A stretch of 64,000 bases of DNA. Origin: Trematomus loennbergii. Lineage: Eukaryota; Chordata; Actinopteri; Perciformes; Nototheniidae. Below the pieces are notes generated by a model. It ran no database searches. It saw only the letters and a program-made list of their open reading frames with translations, and was not told where the DNA came from. Where the stretch lies: the NCBI GenBank assembly GCA_012861695.1, contig JAAOOA010000399.1, positions 14,677,248 to 14,741,247 on the forward strand, in the 5' to 3' direction. Shown piece after piece: positions 23,201-36,880 of the stretch; position 1 is the stretch's first letter; each line of letters opens with the position of its first letter. The translations under genes and the position numbers were made by a program.

Positions 23201-26200
23201 CTTGATTAAATTATTATCTTTTGGTAATAAAATGTCTCTACAAAGAAAACATAGTCAACCATTTCCTAATCCTAAAAAGGACTTGCTTCAATCTAGTATT
23301 TTGTCCAAACAAAAGTTCAAAACCCAAATATTTAAAGTTTTCTAATATACATGAAAATGTGTGAATGCTCACAGAAAATATGCAATATGGTAGGCTTGTG
23401 AGATGTCAATCTGTTCAAAATAATTGATACATTTGATGTTGATTAATTGTATAAATATGCCATGTATGTTACATTTGAATTTGAATGATTAGATGGCATT
23501 GAACATAAGAAACAAGAAACATCAGGGTGTTTCAAATCCCTGGCACACCTTCATTATAAGCGTAAAACATAAAAGATTGAAATCACAAGTGAATTCTCTC
23601 AAATACTCGTGAAGGGAAACGTTATATTTAATGTAAGGAATTGTTGTCAACTTGTCAGGCACACATTATAACACAATATCCCATGGGTTAGGCTCAGTCA
23701 GCAAAGAGTGATAATGTGCAGCTTTAACTTCCCACACAGTGCGCTCTTCCTCCACATGGGTATATTTAGCTGACAATAACAAAGGCGAAATGCTTTAAAA
23801 GGCGGCTACCGGTTGTTAAAGCTACTGATATATATATATATCTGTAGCATGTTCTGACGCAGACTCTGTGGTGTCCAATTATGTATGACTGTTTGGTCGG
23901 ATATGGTTTTTGGTAGTAGGAGGAAAAGGAAATAGTCGTTGCGTTTTACTCGAAGCCATGCGGCTTGGATACCGCCTTCAGGCTGCAGTAAATGGTTTTT
24001 AATGACTTAAATACCAACAAAAGGGCGTAATGAATCAATCGACAATGTATCGTTTACGACCGACAACTGCATGCTTGTAAAAAAACAAGTCCAAATATTT
24101 TCTGCAGCCCTTTTTACCAAACAAGTAATATATGCTTGGGATTCACACTTTGGCCATGTATCCCCTCATACAGCTGTTGGTTAACCTGTTGCAAGGCGAC
24201 CCTGCAGACTGAACCGACACGTATACTACAGAAAGATTCAAAATGCAACACCAGTGCCGAGACAATAGATGGACAATCTGTCACTAACTCCTTCAGGCAC
24301 ATGGTCCTGACATCTGGACTTGGTGCTCACATATTGGGCCAAACATACTATCTGTCTTTATTGATCCCCAAAAAGGTAACAACGACATATGCCGCAGTTT
24401 TGTGTGCCATCAGATCATATATCCTTGGTAACAATGTTCATATTATCTCCAGTATTCCTTCCTGGGCTACAACACAGCCAATGTCTGGTTTGGAGGAAAA
24501 CAAGTCATACTATAACCATTGTTTTTAAAATAATACTTTCCAAGGCTTAACCTTTCTTTAAAAACTCTTAAATACAAGCATCATGTAAAACACAGCAGCA
24601 ATATATCTAGAAGTGAAATTAAATTCCGATTTGTTCAGTCTTACCAAAGGATCTTTTCACGAAGCCTTCAATTTAATTCCAGTGAGGTGTGGGAATAAAT
24701 GGGATGGCCACAATCTCTTTCTCCTTGCGTGTTTTCTGCTTTTCCCAGCGAGAGTATTAATATCTATATTAGTGGTTTATCTTTACGCACGGTTTGACCG
24801 TCGCTCTTAAAGTCAGCGCCTACAAAATGCACTTTAAGAAATGGTCGGCATTGAAAAAGCCTCGGTAGTTCAACTGTGGGGGTCGCTTTAAGTCCGCCTT
24901 CTTTGAAAACTCCCCTATAGCTGCGCTGTTCCATATAGGTTTTCACCGCATGTTTTCCTAGTAGGCTATCCACCTCACACACAACAGCAACAAAGATTAT
25001 CAGAGACTGGTTTGTATGCATGACGGAATTACGCATAAATGGCACTGAAGGCTGGCATATAGCACAACTCCGCAAAAACAAAGTGCGTAAATCAAATATC
25101 CGAAGTAAGGACAGGGTGTGGCTCACACGTGTGTCTGTTGATTGGATTTGAGTATAAAACATACATTAGACACAAAATGTGAGATACAACAAGTTACAAC
25201 AAACCTTTTTTATTTCTCTGTCCCGATCACTTACGCACCAACAGGCTACATGAGCACGCACACTGAAGGAGAAGTATATTTTCCGTTCTTACTTCACTCT
25301 CTAAACCTGTTATATCTGATTCAGCAGCTCCCAGCACGGAACAGACAAGGAGTTGGCACCTGTTAAGAGTCTGGAATGTGTAGAGCTATACTCACTTATG
25401 AGAGAACAAAAGCTGGGCACATGAAAAGGTGAGGAGGTCATCCTTTGCCTCTGGCAGACAAATACATGAATTCACTAATTGACTTAAATTGCATATTTGC
25501 ACAGCAAGCTCAACTAAAGTCTCTGTCTCTATTTTGAGAAAATGCTGAGGATTGTTGTGTCATAGATCCTTGCAGATCTGAGTTCACCAATCTGTGGATG
25601 TGTACAAAGGAAAATAATAATGCAGACAGCATAATGAAACATAACTGATTTGTCCAGCAGTGTGGACAATTGTCTTTAGATGATCAAAACATTGGCAGCA
25701 TGAGATGCTGTTATAAATAAATAACAATCAAACATAAAATGAAATACCAGAAGTTGCAATTCAGACTAAATCTGTATACACATACTGAGTATGAAATTGA
25801 CATATCTGCAATGTGTTTTACAGTGTCATCTAGTTTACCAAGAAACCACTTGGTAAAGTGGAACGTTTCTAAGGTCTAAATGTATTCGTGGAAATAACGT
25901 CTAGCGTCCCCTAGAGGCAATATTGGCTTAATGAAGTTAAGGGGAAATCATTTCTAACAGTTGGCCTTCTTCTTATCATCATCTACACCTCCTTTAAAAA
26001 GGTCATCATGTTGTATCCTCCAGAGAAGGTTTAATGTGACCTTTCAGGATGATAGTCTCTGTTTCTAGAGACCAAACAAATGATTTGACACTGGAGGCAA
26101 AATCAATGTCAAATTAACAATATTATAAGACATTTTACCGCAAAAAATATCAAGATACCTGTATTGCTAATTATAAAGGTATTTATAGTTAGACTAGACT

Positions 26201-26984
26201 GGTGCGAGTTGCCCTGTGTTTAAGTAACCGGCCTTCTCCAAAAAACAAAATACATTTCAAAGCTAAACAGCAAAGTGTCTCACTGTGCTTCAGTCAAGGA
26301 GTGCTCTTCATGAAAAGTGTCTTCAGATAACTTCTGTTAGGATTTGGCATTATTTTGTTAAAATTAGACTTGATATATGTGACTGTTGTTTTCACCCAGA
26401 TGGTTAGAAGGCATTCAATTACCAGGTCCATCAGTGTCTGGCTTTTTCTCAGGAAATTGGATGCTTAACTCTGACTTGAATGTCATGGAAATTTGTGGGA
26501 GGCACACTGGGTTCAGAGACAGCACAGCACATACCTTGGAATATACTTTGTACAGTCTCTTATTCTATTGCACAGCAGGGTTTTTTAGGAGTAGTAGTAT
26601 ATTACGGCATTTAGCCAGTCGACAGAGATCAGAGCGGTCACAGAACAAAAGGAGGACATTATAAAACCCAGCTCTGAGTCAGACTGCTTCAAGCACTGTG
26701 GGACTTTTTGGTGCTTTCTGGCAGGCTCCCAGGTGGTATTTGACTAACATAACTAAGGCCTACTTTAAATTATAAATTACATTTATGGAAACAGTTTGTC
26801 TTATCAAATGTGAAACATGTTGCCCTGAACTCCTGTCCCCTGCCTGCTCGCACTACACTGCACTCTACACACCAAAAATGTGCCTTATCAATGTTAAGAA
26901 CTTGCCCAGATCTTTAATCAACTTTACAGTTTATTTAAAAATAGTTTTATAGGCGCCCTGGTATTAACTCGATAAAACATTTCA

Positions 26985-27055
26985 TTAGGGGTGGGTACTC
27001 GTTGCAGTGGCCAGGGTTCGAATCCGACCCGAGGCCCTATGCTGTCTACTATCAT
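26985..27055 (+). mobile_element. tRNA-derived SINE fragment
   Basis: Contains 'gcagtggccagggttcgaat' followed by ccgacccgaggcc. ggttcgaatcc (27015-27025) is a perfect RNA polymerase III B box, and the following bases resemble the body of common teleost tRNA-derived SINEs. It is truncated, with no clear A box or tail. Confidence 0.55.
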
Positions 27056-28701
27056 AATAAAACAGAATATCATTATTCTTTTTTTATATTTCCATAAGCC
27101 CATCCATTGAGAGAGTGATATGGATCATCTTTCTCAAACTGCAAGATGTTTCTAAGAAAGTAGGGTGGGAATACATCAGCAGAGTTTCCACCCAAAGACC
27201 ACAGGAGTTAGGCCGTATTGCTAGAATATATTTATGTAACAGAGGTACATGTGAGGTTCCGAACATTTCTCCCCAAGAGGGGAAAGTATCAAAGGACGAG
27301 GAACCATGAAGTCCATGAAATAACCCAAAGGATGCTTTGTATTATTTTCTATTGAGTAACACACTTTGCTTGTATAAGGACTCTCAGCACAGAGAGCGGT
27401 GAACTCAACACTTCTTTGTGTGGACCAACACTATCATTTGTAATTTAATTAGCAGGCGAAGGTGAATGCACTCTTACAGATCAGTTAAACAATGGAGCAG
27501 GATCCAGTAAAAGGCAGTCATTCATTTCCCACTTACAGGATGTTTTCATTTTCCTCGTCTTGAACAAACAAAGACCTTGAACTCAAAGGCCAATGATCTC
27601 TTTAATCAAGATGTATATATAACACAAGTAATGTTTTCTTCATCCTAAACTAAAGAGGGTGGATGAGGAGAATAAAAGTGAGTTATAAAATGGCAGTGGA
27701 GATTGGTTAAATAGAGATGATGCAAGACATTTCCAGCAGTTCTTTAGTGCAGTGATTTATCTAAATACTCTATTTTATATACCATTTTCACAGATCCTCA
27801 AAGATAAAGACTTCAATAGTGTGTACATTATGGCAGAAAAGTACCTTAAAAGTTTAAGACACGAGAGCACCAGAACAATTTTCATCCTGCAAACAAAAAA
27901 TACAGTCAGTTTAACATGATAATCATGGAATCTGGGTCTGTATTCGTGTCACTTGGAAAATGTACTTTTGGTGTTGGCTTCAAAGGAAGATTAGAGTGCA
28001 AGGTCAACAACCAAATTAGAAGAGCAGGAAAACATTTGGTGTCCGGCTGAACCTCAGCAGGGTGAAGGCCAGTCAGCGCAGGCTCTACACCCGAGTCCTC
28101 TAGTGCAAGGACAGCCTCACTACAACACTGTTCACACAGAAGACAAGCTTACAGCTACATTTTCTAGTTTAAATGCTGTATTGGAGATGAGGCAGGTCAT
28201 GTAGTCCGCACAATAACAACATGAGCAAGTAAGCACCCTCTCTGGGATTAGAGTGCTTCTAGGTTTACAAGACCAACAATCCTGTTCTTGAGCCACTATT
28301 GAAATAAGTCCCAACAGGTAGTGTTTTAATAAACCTGGATAATTCTACATTTAAAAAGACATGTGTGATTTCATGACTCAAAATTAGACTAGAGTTTGTA
28401 TTCACAAACCAACTGCAGTTTCATTATCCAACATTTTCTTTAAAATCCGGGACATATTACTGCCATACAATTCTGACCATTGCAAAATCATTGTTCCCCA
28501 TTGGCAGTATAATATTTCACTGCAAAATATATAAATATGTGCTATCTAGAATCGCCCTGTGCAGTGATAGGGATCCTTATTGGCCTCTTTTGAATTTTAA
28601 GAATTAATTGCACCTATATAGGACGGCGATTAAACAGCCACATTAATACAACTTCAAACATTTGTAAAGAAAAGGAAATTCATCATTTATCACGTATGCA
28701 A

Positions 28702-28707
28702 TTTATT
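28702..28707 (-). terminator. rbm5: Candidate poly(A) signal of rbm5
   Basis: AATAAA on the minus strand about 365 nt after the rbm5 stop codon. The distance is plausible, but other AT-rich hexamers exist nearby. Confidence 0.35.
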
Positions 28708-29069
28708 TTCTGTACAAACAGAGATTTTTGTATAAACTGTACAATTGTTTTTAACATGCTGAGGAAACGATGGCAATAAACAAAAGAACTATGTAAACAA
28801 GAGATGTGAATTTTACTTTGTACAATTTATAAATTATATTTTCACCAGGTTTATATGCCTCAAATACAGATTAGTTATATAGTCAAGTCTAATCATTTTG
28901 ACAAAAGACATCCTACAGAGGGTGAAATTAATAAAGGGAGAACTTCTCTTTTGCCTCCATGCCAATTCGCTTGCCATTGTTTAGGCAGACATGGTGGAGG
29001 TCCACTTCATAGAGAAGCAAATCATCGGCAGGCCACGACAGTTCATCATTTGAGTTTGACACCAACGAC

Positions 29070-32000
29070 TCATTCCAATTCAGTGAAGCGAGCAAACATG
29101 GCTTTGCGGACCGCGTCTTTGTACGTGTCTGAAGCAGTGAGGCTGTAGTTGCTGCCTTTGGTGCCAAGTCCAGCTCCCTTTGTTCTCAACTGTGCCTGGG
29201 GGGGGAAACCAAAAACGTTAGTACCTTTTAGAGATAAACAGATATTGATGCTGGTTGGTAGTGGACACAGACACCAGGTAATTGTCGTGAATACCTCAAT
29301 TGGTGTAGTGATGCCCTGCTGGTTGCGCCCGAGCCCTTTACCCTCCTTCCATCCATGGCCTGCAGCATTTTGTTCCCGATGTTGTCGCTGTTGAGGCCGT
29401 CTTTAGTGGGCTGTTCGTAGTTACTGCACAGGGAAAGGGCATTGATTTAAACATTACTAAGAATGGACTGGAAACAGTTTATAAAGACAATAATTGAGAA
29501 AATGGCTTACATGACTGGTGGTGCAGGTTGACTGAACTTCTTCTTTTTGGGCGCTGGGGGTTCAGGGATGCCATATTTTTCCCTTCTCTCAGCTGCACGG
29601 TCTCTGTATTTCAGCTATTTACCAGCAGGATCAAAAAAGAAATATAAGATACAGTCACACCGAGTAGGGGAACAATATGACTCACTCGCAGCGGAGTGAT
29701 TCTGTTTTGAAACAAACCTCGGTTTCATTTCTCTCCAACTCTTCGAGCTCTGCTTCGGTCATTTTAGATCTTTGGAAAATCTCAAAGTTTTTCTAGAAAC
29801 GATAAGATGAATACACCAATTAGTTAATGGTCTTATGGCTTTATGGATTGATACTTTAGACTTCCATTTTAAGGCCTGAAGACGTTGTGTGGTGTTACCT
29901 TGTGGAGGTCAGAGAGCTGCTGATGTCGAACCAGACTCTCCTTGTTGGGGAACTGTCTCCTACACAGCAAACAGGCCAGCTTCTTCCAGTCCGTCATCTT
30001 GTCCTGGCCTCCTTCTCCACCGTCCGGCTCCGATACGAACTCCTCGGGGTCGCTGTCTCCACTGTAAGCTGCCACCAGGCCACACTAACAGGTGGACGGA
30101 GGCGGGTGTAAGTGTTGTTTACGTGAATCATTTACGCTAATAAATATATTTACAATGCACTTAAATATGTTTGACAATCATTTCTTTAATACTAAAAACT
30201 AAAAAGGGAATGTTGAAAACATTCACCTTGGAAGTGTTGGCTGAGCTGGCTGGGGGCTCCTCCTCGGGGCCCCTCTCTACCTCTGGCATTAGTCTGTCTA
30301 GACTTCCAGTCGGCTAAAAAACAAAATGAACATAAATGAGCAAATCCATGGCTAAAACATGCAGTAGCAGAACTATGTCAGATATTAAATCCTTCTGGAT
30401 TACCTTCTTCTCAAACAGTATGAAGCCAGCGTCAGCAGCGGCCGCCTCCTTCCTCTCCTCATGACTAACGGGCTGAAAGCCTCCCTTGAAGTTGTCTTTG
30501 TGCTTGTTGAGACTTTTAGCCCACCGTTCCATGTCTTTGGCAATCTGAAAGAATCAACAGAAAAGAACAATAAGTCTAACATTTCAAAAATATTCAGATA
30601 AGGCTACATAAAGTTCAAGAAGGAAAGGCCACATGCATAATAGACAATATGTCTGAGGTAGGAATCATATCACAATACCTGCTGAGCAGTCTTGCTTTTG
30701 GGCTTTTCCTTTTTCTCTTTGCCCTCTTTAGGCTCCTTGCTGCCTGATGCTGCGTTATCGTTAGCTCCAGCAGAGGCGTCGGTTGAGACAGGAACGTATG
30801 TTTGCTTCTCACTGTCCCAGTACAGATACTGCTGAGTCTGAGAGTTGTAGTAATACTGAAAAGAAATGAACACCAATGTACATCATCATAACAAAGTAAA
30901 CTCCTGTGACTCTTAACAACGCGACAGACACCACGTGACCTACATTTGGTGTTGATGGCATACTTACATGAGTGGTAGGGTCATAGTAGAGGCCAGTTTG
31001 TGGATCATAATAGTAGCCAGAGGACTCATCGTACTGATAGGAGGACGTATCAGGGGCTGTTGATGTTAAAACAATACACTGTTAACAACTTTTTCAGTTA
31101 CTAGTATTACTAGGTTATCATCTCACAAGCTTTCCCAACTGAAAGTCATTTTAAAAGGCAACTGTTTTTGAATTTTAAGCTCTAGCTAAGCCTCAGCAGT
31201 AATGGAAAGCTATCTGTCATCTGAAGGACTGGCTGTGGATATTGCTTTGATCAGTTTGATATTCACAAAATGTTCAATTTCAGAAATGGCATTTTGCTAT
31301 AAAATACATGCAGAACCGCATGTTCAGGTCTCTGTGTTCCAAGCTTCCCCAGGGAAACACTAGTATACATGCGTTATATGAACACACATGACGGTGATCT
31401 CCGGAGGAGTTTATCTTAGTGCACATCACACTTCAACTGGACAGGTGGAAATAAATATTGTGTTCTCGTACCAGAGCTGGCTTCACCCGACTGTCCTGAG
31501 GTTTGTAATCCAGGAACATATGAAGCGTCTATGCCAGGAAGATGTCCTGAGTGGGCGTTAGCCTCCATTTGTTGAGCAAGCGACAATGCCTGAAAATAAA
31601 TAAATGGTTATTTAGAGAATGTTACACTATGCATTCTGATTTAAGTAGTAGAGTATTATTACTAGTGTAATTACAGAATTACAAAAACGTGTGTGTCACC
31701 TGAACAGCTGGATGGGCCATCATATGGGGTGGGTAGCCTTGTGCACCATGTGCGATTACTACTCCAGCTGGAACCATCTTTACTCCTGGGGCCGCTGAAA
31801 TGTAAAAACAAAGCGTATGTCAGCGGATAAAAAGCTCTTTAAGGCTCCATTTCACTGATACCGAATAGTGACATTACACAATGAAGGGTCAGTAACTGCA
31901 GCAACATCTGTGGAAGGCGTGAAAGCAATCTTACCTCCTAGAATCCCATTTCCCTGGGAGGTGCTGGCTACTGCTGCCTGCTGGTAGAATGCCTGGTAGT

Positions 32001-35000
32001 CCTACAAAAAGTAATTCATTCCATTAAAACCTAACCGTGGTATTTTATTAGGATGTAGTATCCTACCCAGTAAAATGTGTAATGTTTTTATGAGATACAG
32101 ATACAGCGTGGTGTCTTATCTCTGAGGTATATAATGGTCATTAAGCATGTGTTGTAGTCTTCTATAGCTGCCACTAGATGCTACTACAGAGCCATGAGTT
32201 ACTAAATGCACCATTAAAGCAAACACATTGAAACCAATCACAAAGTATCTGCTCTCAAGTTACAATGTTGGTTCATTTGTTCTACTGACCTGTGCCCTTG
32301 GAGTATAGCCTTCTTCCAGGTAGTTGTACTCTGACATTACATCTGTGCTCTGCTGAGGCTGGAAAGGTAAAGCAGTGGTTATGAGCCTCCAACTTTGACA
32401 CTGGGAGATTCAAGATTCAAAGGTTTATCGTCATACACAACTATGGTGTAATTATGTAATGTATGAAAAACTTAGAGCGCAGGTTCCTCAACAGTCCAAC
32501 ATCATTGATATGATAAATAGCCGCATGTTGACAATAAAGTGACCCACCTGACTTGAAGACCACTGGGCTGCAGCGATGGCTGTGCTGGCCACGGAGAAGG
32601 CACTGACACGGTTCCCGTCAGGCAGCAATAAGTCCCTGACAAAGGCAAAGGGAAGAGTTAGCAAACAAACATGTATTCCCACCTCTGAGGAGTGTGGCAG
32701 ATTATATCTGTTATTTATTGTCAAGGATATTAAACAGTAAAGAACATAGAATAGATGTAGGTCAATCTTTTCGTCTATCAACAAACCAATGGACAATTCA
32801 CACTATTATACTCACTTTCTAGCGCTTTTAGCAAAATCCACCCCAATGGTTTTCCCATCCAATTTTAAAGGCGGCTGCAGTCCCTGTAAGATGGTTAGCA
32901 GCTGAGAGGCCTCCTGTGAAAGGGAGGGATATTCAGACATCAGTGAGGCAAGTTCATCAACGAGAAAAACTATAAGAAAATCTCAGGACTAACACCAGCA
33001 GGAGGCCAAGTGGAAGGCAGTGTTAAGTGGTTGGTTTTAACAGTACATTGTACATGTTAAAGAATAACTCACCAGAGGGGAGGACAGCTGTACAAAGGCA
33101 AAGCCTCTGTTCTGGCCTGTCTGCTTGTCCTTTATGAGGCGGATGTTGTTAGATGAAAGATTAGCATATGGTGCCAGTGCCGTCAAGATGGCTTCTACGG
33201 TGGCCAGAGGAGCTATATTTCTCAGGATGATTGCTGTGAAGGAAAAAAAAGACTATATTTAAGAAAAACCCTATAAAAAAAGGTTACCAATATATTTGGT
33301 TTCTAAACAAGCAGGATGTTTCCTCTATAAAAGAGTCCTTACTGTCGCCGTAGAAATCTCCGCCGGGCTGAGTTTCTGTCGCTCCAGTATTATTGCCATT
33401 TTCACTGTCTGTTGAGAGAATCACAGAAGAGAAATAATGCATTAACATAGCGGTCCGGAATGTGTTATCAAGAAACTGGAAATTGGGTTTAAAGTGTTGC
33501 ATCAAAAAGTGTCCCTATCCTTAAGGTAGTGTTTAAAATATAGAGCCTTTTTCGTGAACTCTATTAAGTATTTTGTTCCAATTTTGTATTATTGTCAGGT
33601 AGCAAGGAAATAAGGCATGCTGTTTCCTATATGCACTTAACCTACATCCATATCATTTGGTTTACTAGGCCTAACACCAAAAACACAAACTTTGCTTTGC
33701 ATCCCAGCACTGTTGCCTCAGGCTGCGCGGATGTCTGCAGTCTTTGGCCTCTTGTTGATTTAACTACTTACCGGCTTTGGTTGCTCCACACCTGAAGCAC
33801 TTCAGCCTCCTCCGGAAATTGTACAGGCCACACTGCAAGTAACCGTTCACATCATTTTTATTATACACCTACTAACGCCCTGAACAGAGCTGCCTCAGAA
33901 AACAGGCAACTATATTGGTACAGCATACCATACTTACCTGAGACACAACCTAACCGTTACCGCTTATTCAAATGAAGGTGTACCACAAAGTAAGCTAACA
34001 GGACTGCAACAATTGTAACTTATGGGCCTAGCATATATACGTATAAGAATGTGTGTCAGTGTGTGAAGTGTTCTGTAGTAGCATGGTTCGAATAATGTAG
34101 CCATGAAACCAAGATATATTATAAACTTACAGTGTTGCAGAGCCAGTCTTCATACTTGTTTCTGGGGTGACTGTAGTGCATGTCCACGCTTTTCCCCTTG
34201 ATTGTCAGACGTTTCTGAAAGAAGACAACAAAAGTCAGTAAACCATTCTTGGGAATAATCTTATCAATAGAGCAAGCAGTGTTGGAAGGGAGAGAAGGGG
34301 GAGAGGGACCCCCAACAGATATCCTTTGTGTAAAAGACAAGACAGGCACATGATGTATGTGTGAGCATGATGTGTAGAGGGTTTAAGGTGTTTGGGACCC
34401 GAGTGCCCAGGCTGAGCTGGAGCAGAGTGTACAATGTGACCCTAACAGACATTTTTGAGTGCTTTTAAGAAGAAAAAAGGAAAAATGGAAGCTAAAAATA
34501 TCCTAATCTACTGAGTTTTAGGCTAAAAAATAATAGGCTGAGCTTACATCCAACTCAGAAATATCACTGATAATGACTATCACCAAGTAAGGATCTTAAA
34601 TGCACATACAGGAGAGAACCTCTCAATACGAGTTAGCTTTGCTAATACTATGACAATTAACAAAATAAAATGTATAACATTAAGTTGTAAATCATGTATT
34701 TAAGTATCTCTAATAATGTAGAAAAATCACATATTTTTGCTTTCTGGCATACAATCCATTAGTTTTTTCAAAAAGATCTGTAATTTCTACACCACTAATT
34801 CAATGCACTTAGGTTGCCTTTTGGGTTATTTTTTTCCAGATCCCCAAGATTAAAAACTAGACTTGGCGATTGTGAAGCAACCTGATTGGTCTCCATCCAT
34901 CGTGTAGCATCTTGCAAGTGATAAAAGTCCACGAAGGCGAAACCACGGCTTATACCTAGAGACAGCATTCAAATATAGACGGGAGGCGTGTTAGTTAAGA

Positions 35001-36855
35001 GTCCATGGGCATATTATTCAAACTCTTCCACAAACTGCTTCATGACCCAGGCACTGTTAGGTAAGGCCACTCTTTAAGAGTTTTACCATAGCAACATTTC
35101 CTGTTGAATATCGTTGTTTTAAACACACTTAGCAACAAAGTGTGTCTGCCAATTACGTTTCTGTTTAAACAGTTTTTCTTGCTCATACTTACCTTTTAAA
35201 GTTCCTTAGTAAACTGAAATGATAAGTCTTATAGAAACATCTTAAATCCTTGATACTATTCTCTGCTAGCTGCTATGGGAAAATGGGTCTGAATGGAAGC
35301 AGATTTGTCCTATGGTCAAAGACTGGGGGGAGGCTGAGGTCCGTCATATTTCAAGGTCTCACCTGTTTTCTTTTTCATCAGCCTGACATCCACTGGCTGT
35401 GGTCCCTCCAGTTGGTCTATGGAAAAACAAATCTGAAAAAGAACACAACAGTATGTTAATATTATGATTTGAAACCTAACCCCTTAAATAATGCAGTACT
35501 TCTAACAGAATGAGTAGTGCACACAGATGTAACTAAAGGAAAAACACTTAAGAGGTTGCATATCTGCAAAAGAAAGCTACAAACTTACATCGTCTTGAGT
35601 GATATGAGGAGAGAGACCCCAGAGCATGATAGTCTTGCTCTTCTTATCGTCCCCAGGCTCCCTTCTGTAATCCTCTGGGAAGTCTCCATCAGAGTGATAC
35701 CCATCTTCTGATCTATCACTGTTACGTCGTTTCCTTTCTCTTTGCTTTAGAACAAACAGATCCGTGCATCAGTTAATAGTGAACCTGTTCTGTTGACAGT
35801 ATTTTTACTAATACATTATACTACCAATCATTCGAGGACTATAGAATAACTACCTCTGGACTGTCTCTTGTTGGTCGACGATCTCCTTCAAACCGATCAC
35901 TGCGTCTCTCTTCACCCCAGCGGCGCTGGTTGTGATCACGCTCTTGGTCCCTCTCTCGTCTCTCGCGCCATTCTGGATCATCCCGGGGTGCGTCAGAGCC
36001 ATATCTACCGCTACGCTCTGTTCGACTTAGTCTATTAAGGAGGACATTGAAAAGCATGGCAACACATCAGTAAAACTAGCCTGCAATTGTACAATATTTC
36101 TTAGAATATGATTTAAACAACTACTTTTGTATCAAAAACTCACAAAAATAATTCCTTAATTGATATTACACATAGAATGAACCTTAATTAATTCCCCTTT
36201 TGTTCAGGAATGTCAAAAACTTCCATTAAATGCTGCAACATTTACAGTGTTTGTTGGAGTGCTTATGTGTAGAATGTTTGCCTTTACATTTAAATCCGTC
36301 TATGATTTACAAACTTTATTTGTAGTCTTCTGGTACACAAAAACTCTTTACAGAAAAACCACACATTATGAATTATTTTGGATATTTGCCACTTACATTG
36401 TGTTGGTTACCCCCACCCTAGAGGACACTTTCTTACTCTTTAAATGATAAATGCAAGTTTTTGCTGAGTTTGTTGAATGAAGAAAGTAAGACACATGGCG
36501 GTGTTATGACATCCCAACTGTTTATCAAATCAGCTTTACATTTATGAAAACATTTGATGAAGTATCATCATATTTTATTTTTAAAACACATTTGTATTTG
36601 ATCAAATCCAGTATGTATTACTTGTTGTTAGTTTCTCCCCTACAAAGATAACTTTACAAGTTAACTGTTAAACGTACTTATGACAAGTGTTAATGCATGT
36701 GTTCTTGGTGCCGTTTAACGTTCGCTTTCTTTAGAAGAGGCATTTAAACTTAAATTAAAAATGAACACTGCCATTTTAATTAGCCACACCTACTATGGGC
36801 GACAGCGACAGGGCTTAACGTGACCAACAGCTACTCACCTTTTATCTGCTCCCAT
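29070..36855 (-). CDS. rbm5: RNA-binding protein 5 (spliceosomal alternative-splicing regulator)
   Basis: Nuclear protein of the spliceosomal A complex; it regulates exon choice in apoptosis genes. 24 coding exons: 36855-36839, 36031-35854, 35744-35589, 35432-35363, 34955-34882, 34214-34131, 33832-33772, 33408-33343, 33233-33073, 32913-32816, 32635-32548, 32358-32290, 32001-31935, 31794-31700, 31589-31472, 31056-30968, 30855-30679, 30544-30404, 30313-30227, 30084-29899, 29792-29718, 29614-29511, 29423-29295, 29195-29070. Predicted about 838 aa (human 815). Domains in order: Arg-rich N-terminus ([12 protein letters not shown]); RRM1 (about 98-178); RanBP2-type zinc finger (LCNTCGLYNF...CFRCG, about 188-210); RRM2 (about 235-320); OCRE Tyr-rich repeats ([13 protein letters not shown], about 470-525); C2H2 finger ([20 protein letters not shown]); G-patch; C-terminus [10 protein letters not shown]. 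The zinc finger, the OCRE domain and the N-terminus match RBM5 better than RBM6 or RBM10. ODD: exon 29423-29295 lacks one base inside the G-patch (expected GGG read as GG, 29353-29354 on plus). Confidence 0.96.
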
Positions 36856-36880
36856 TGCTCCCAAAAGCACCCGCACGACT
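36856..36880 (-). other. rbm5: rbm5 5' UTR part of the start-codon exon
   Basis: The 25 nt upstream of ATG run back to an acceptor (gctttctttctag). A non-coding first exon must therefore lie upstream, probably near 37190-37300, where the sequence is less AT-rich and contains 'ggtgcattatgggaagtag'. The donor of that exon was not fixed. Confidence 0.55.

Noticed and set aside
23820..23850. Palindrome-like gctactga(ta)n tctgtagc
   Set aside because: The core is a simple TA run and the arms mismatch; it is much weaker than the palindrome at 19837.
24136..24528. 130-codon plus-strand frame, with overlapping minus-strand frames
   Set aside because: No recognisable similarity, no splice structure and no compositional change from the surroundings.
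24764..25162. 132-codon minus-strand frame
   Set aside because: No recognisable family. The surrounding sequence could be a promoter or non-coding exon of slc38a3, but nothing fixes that.
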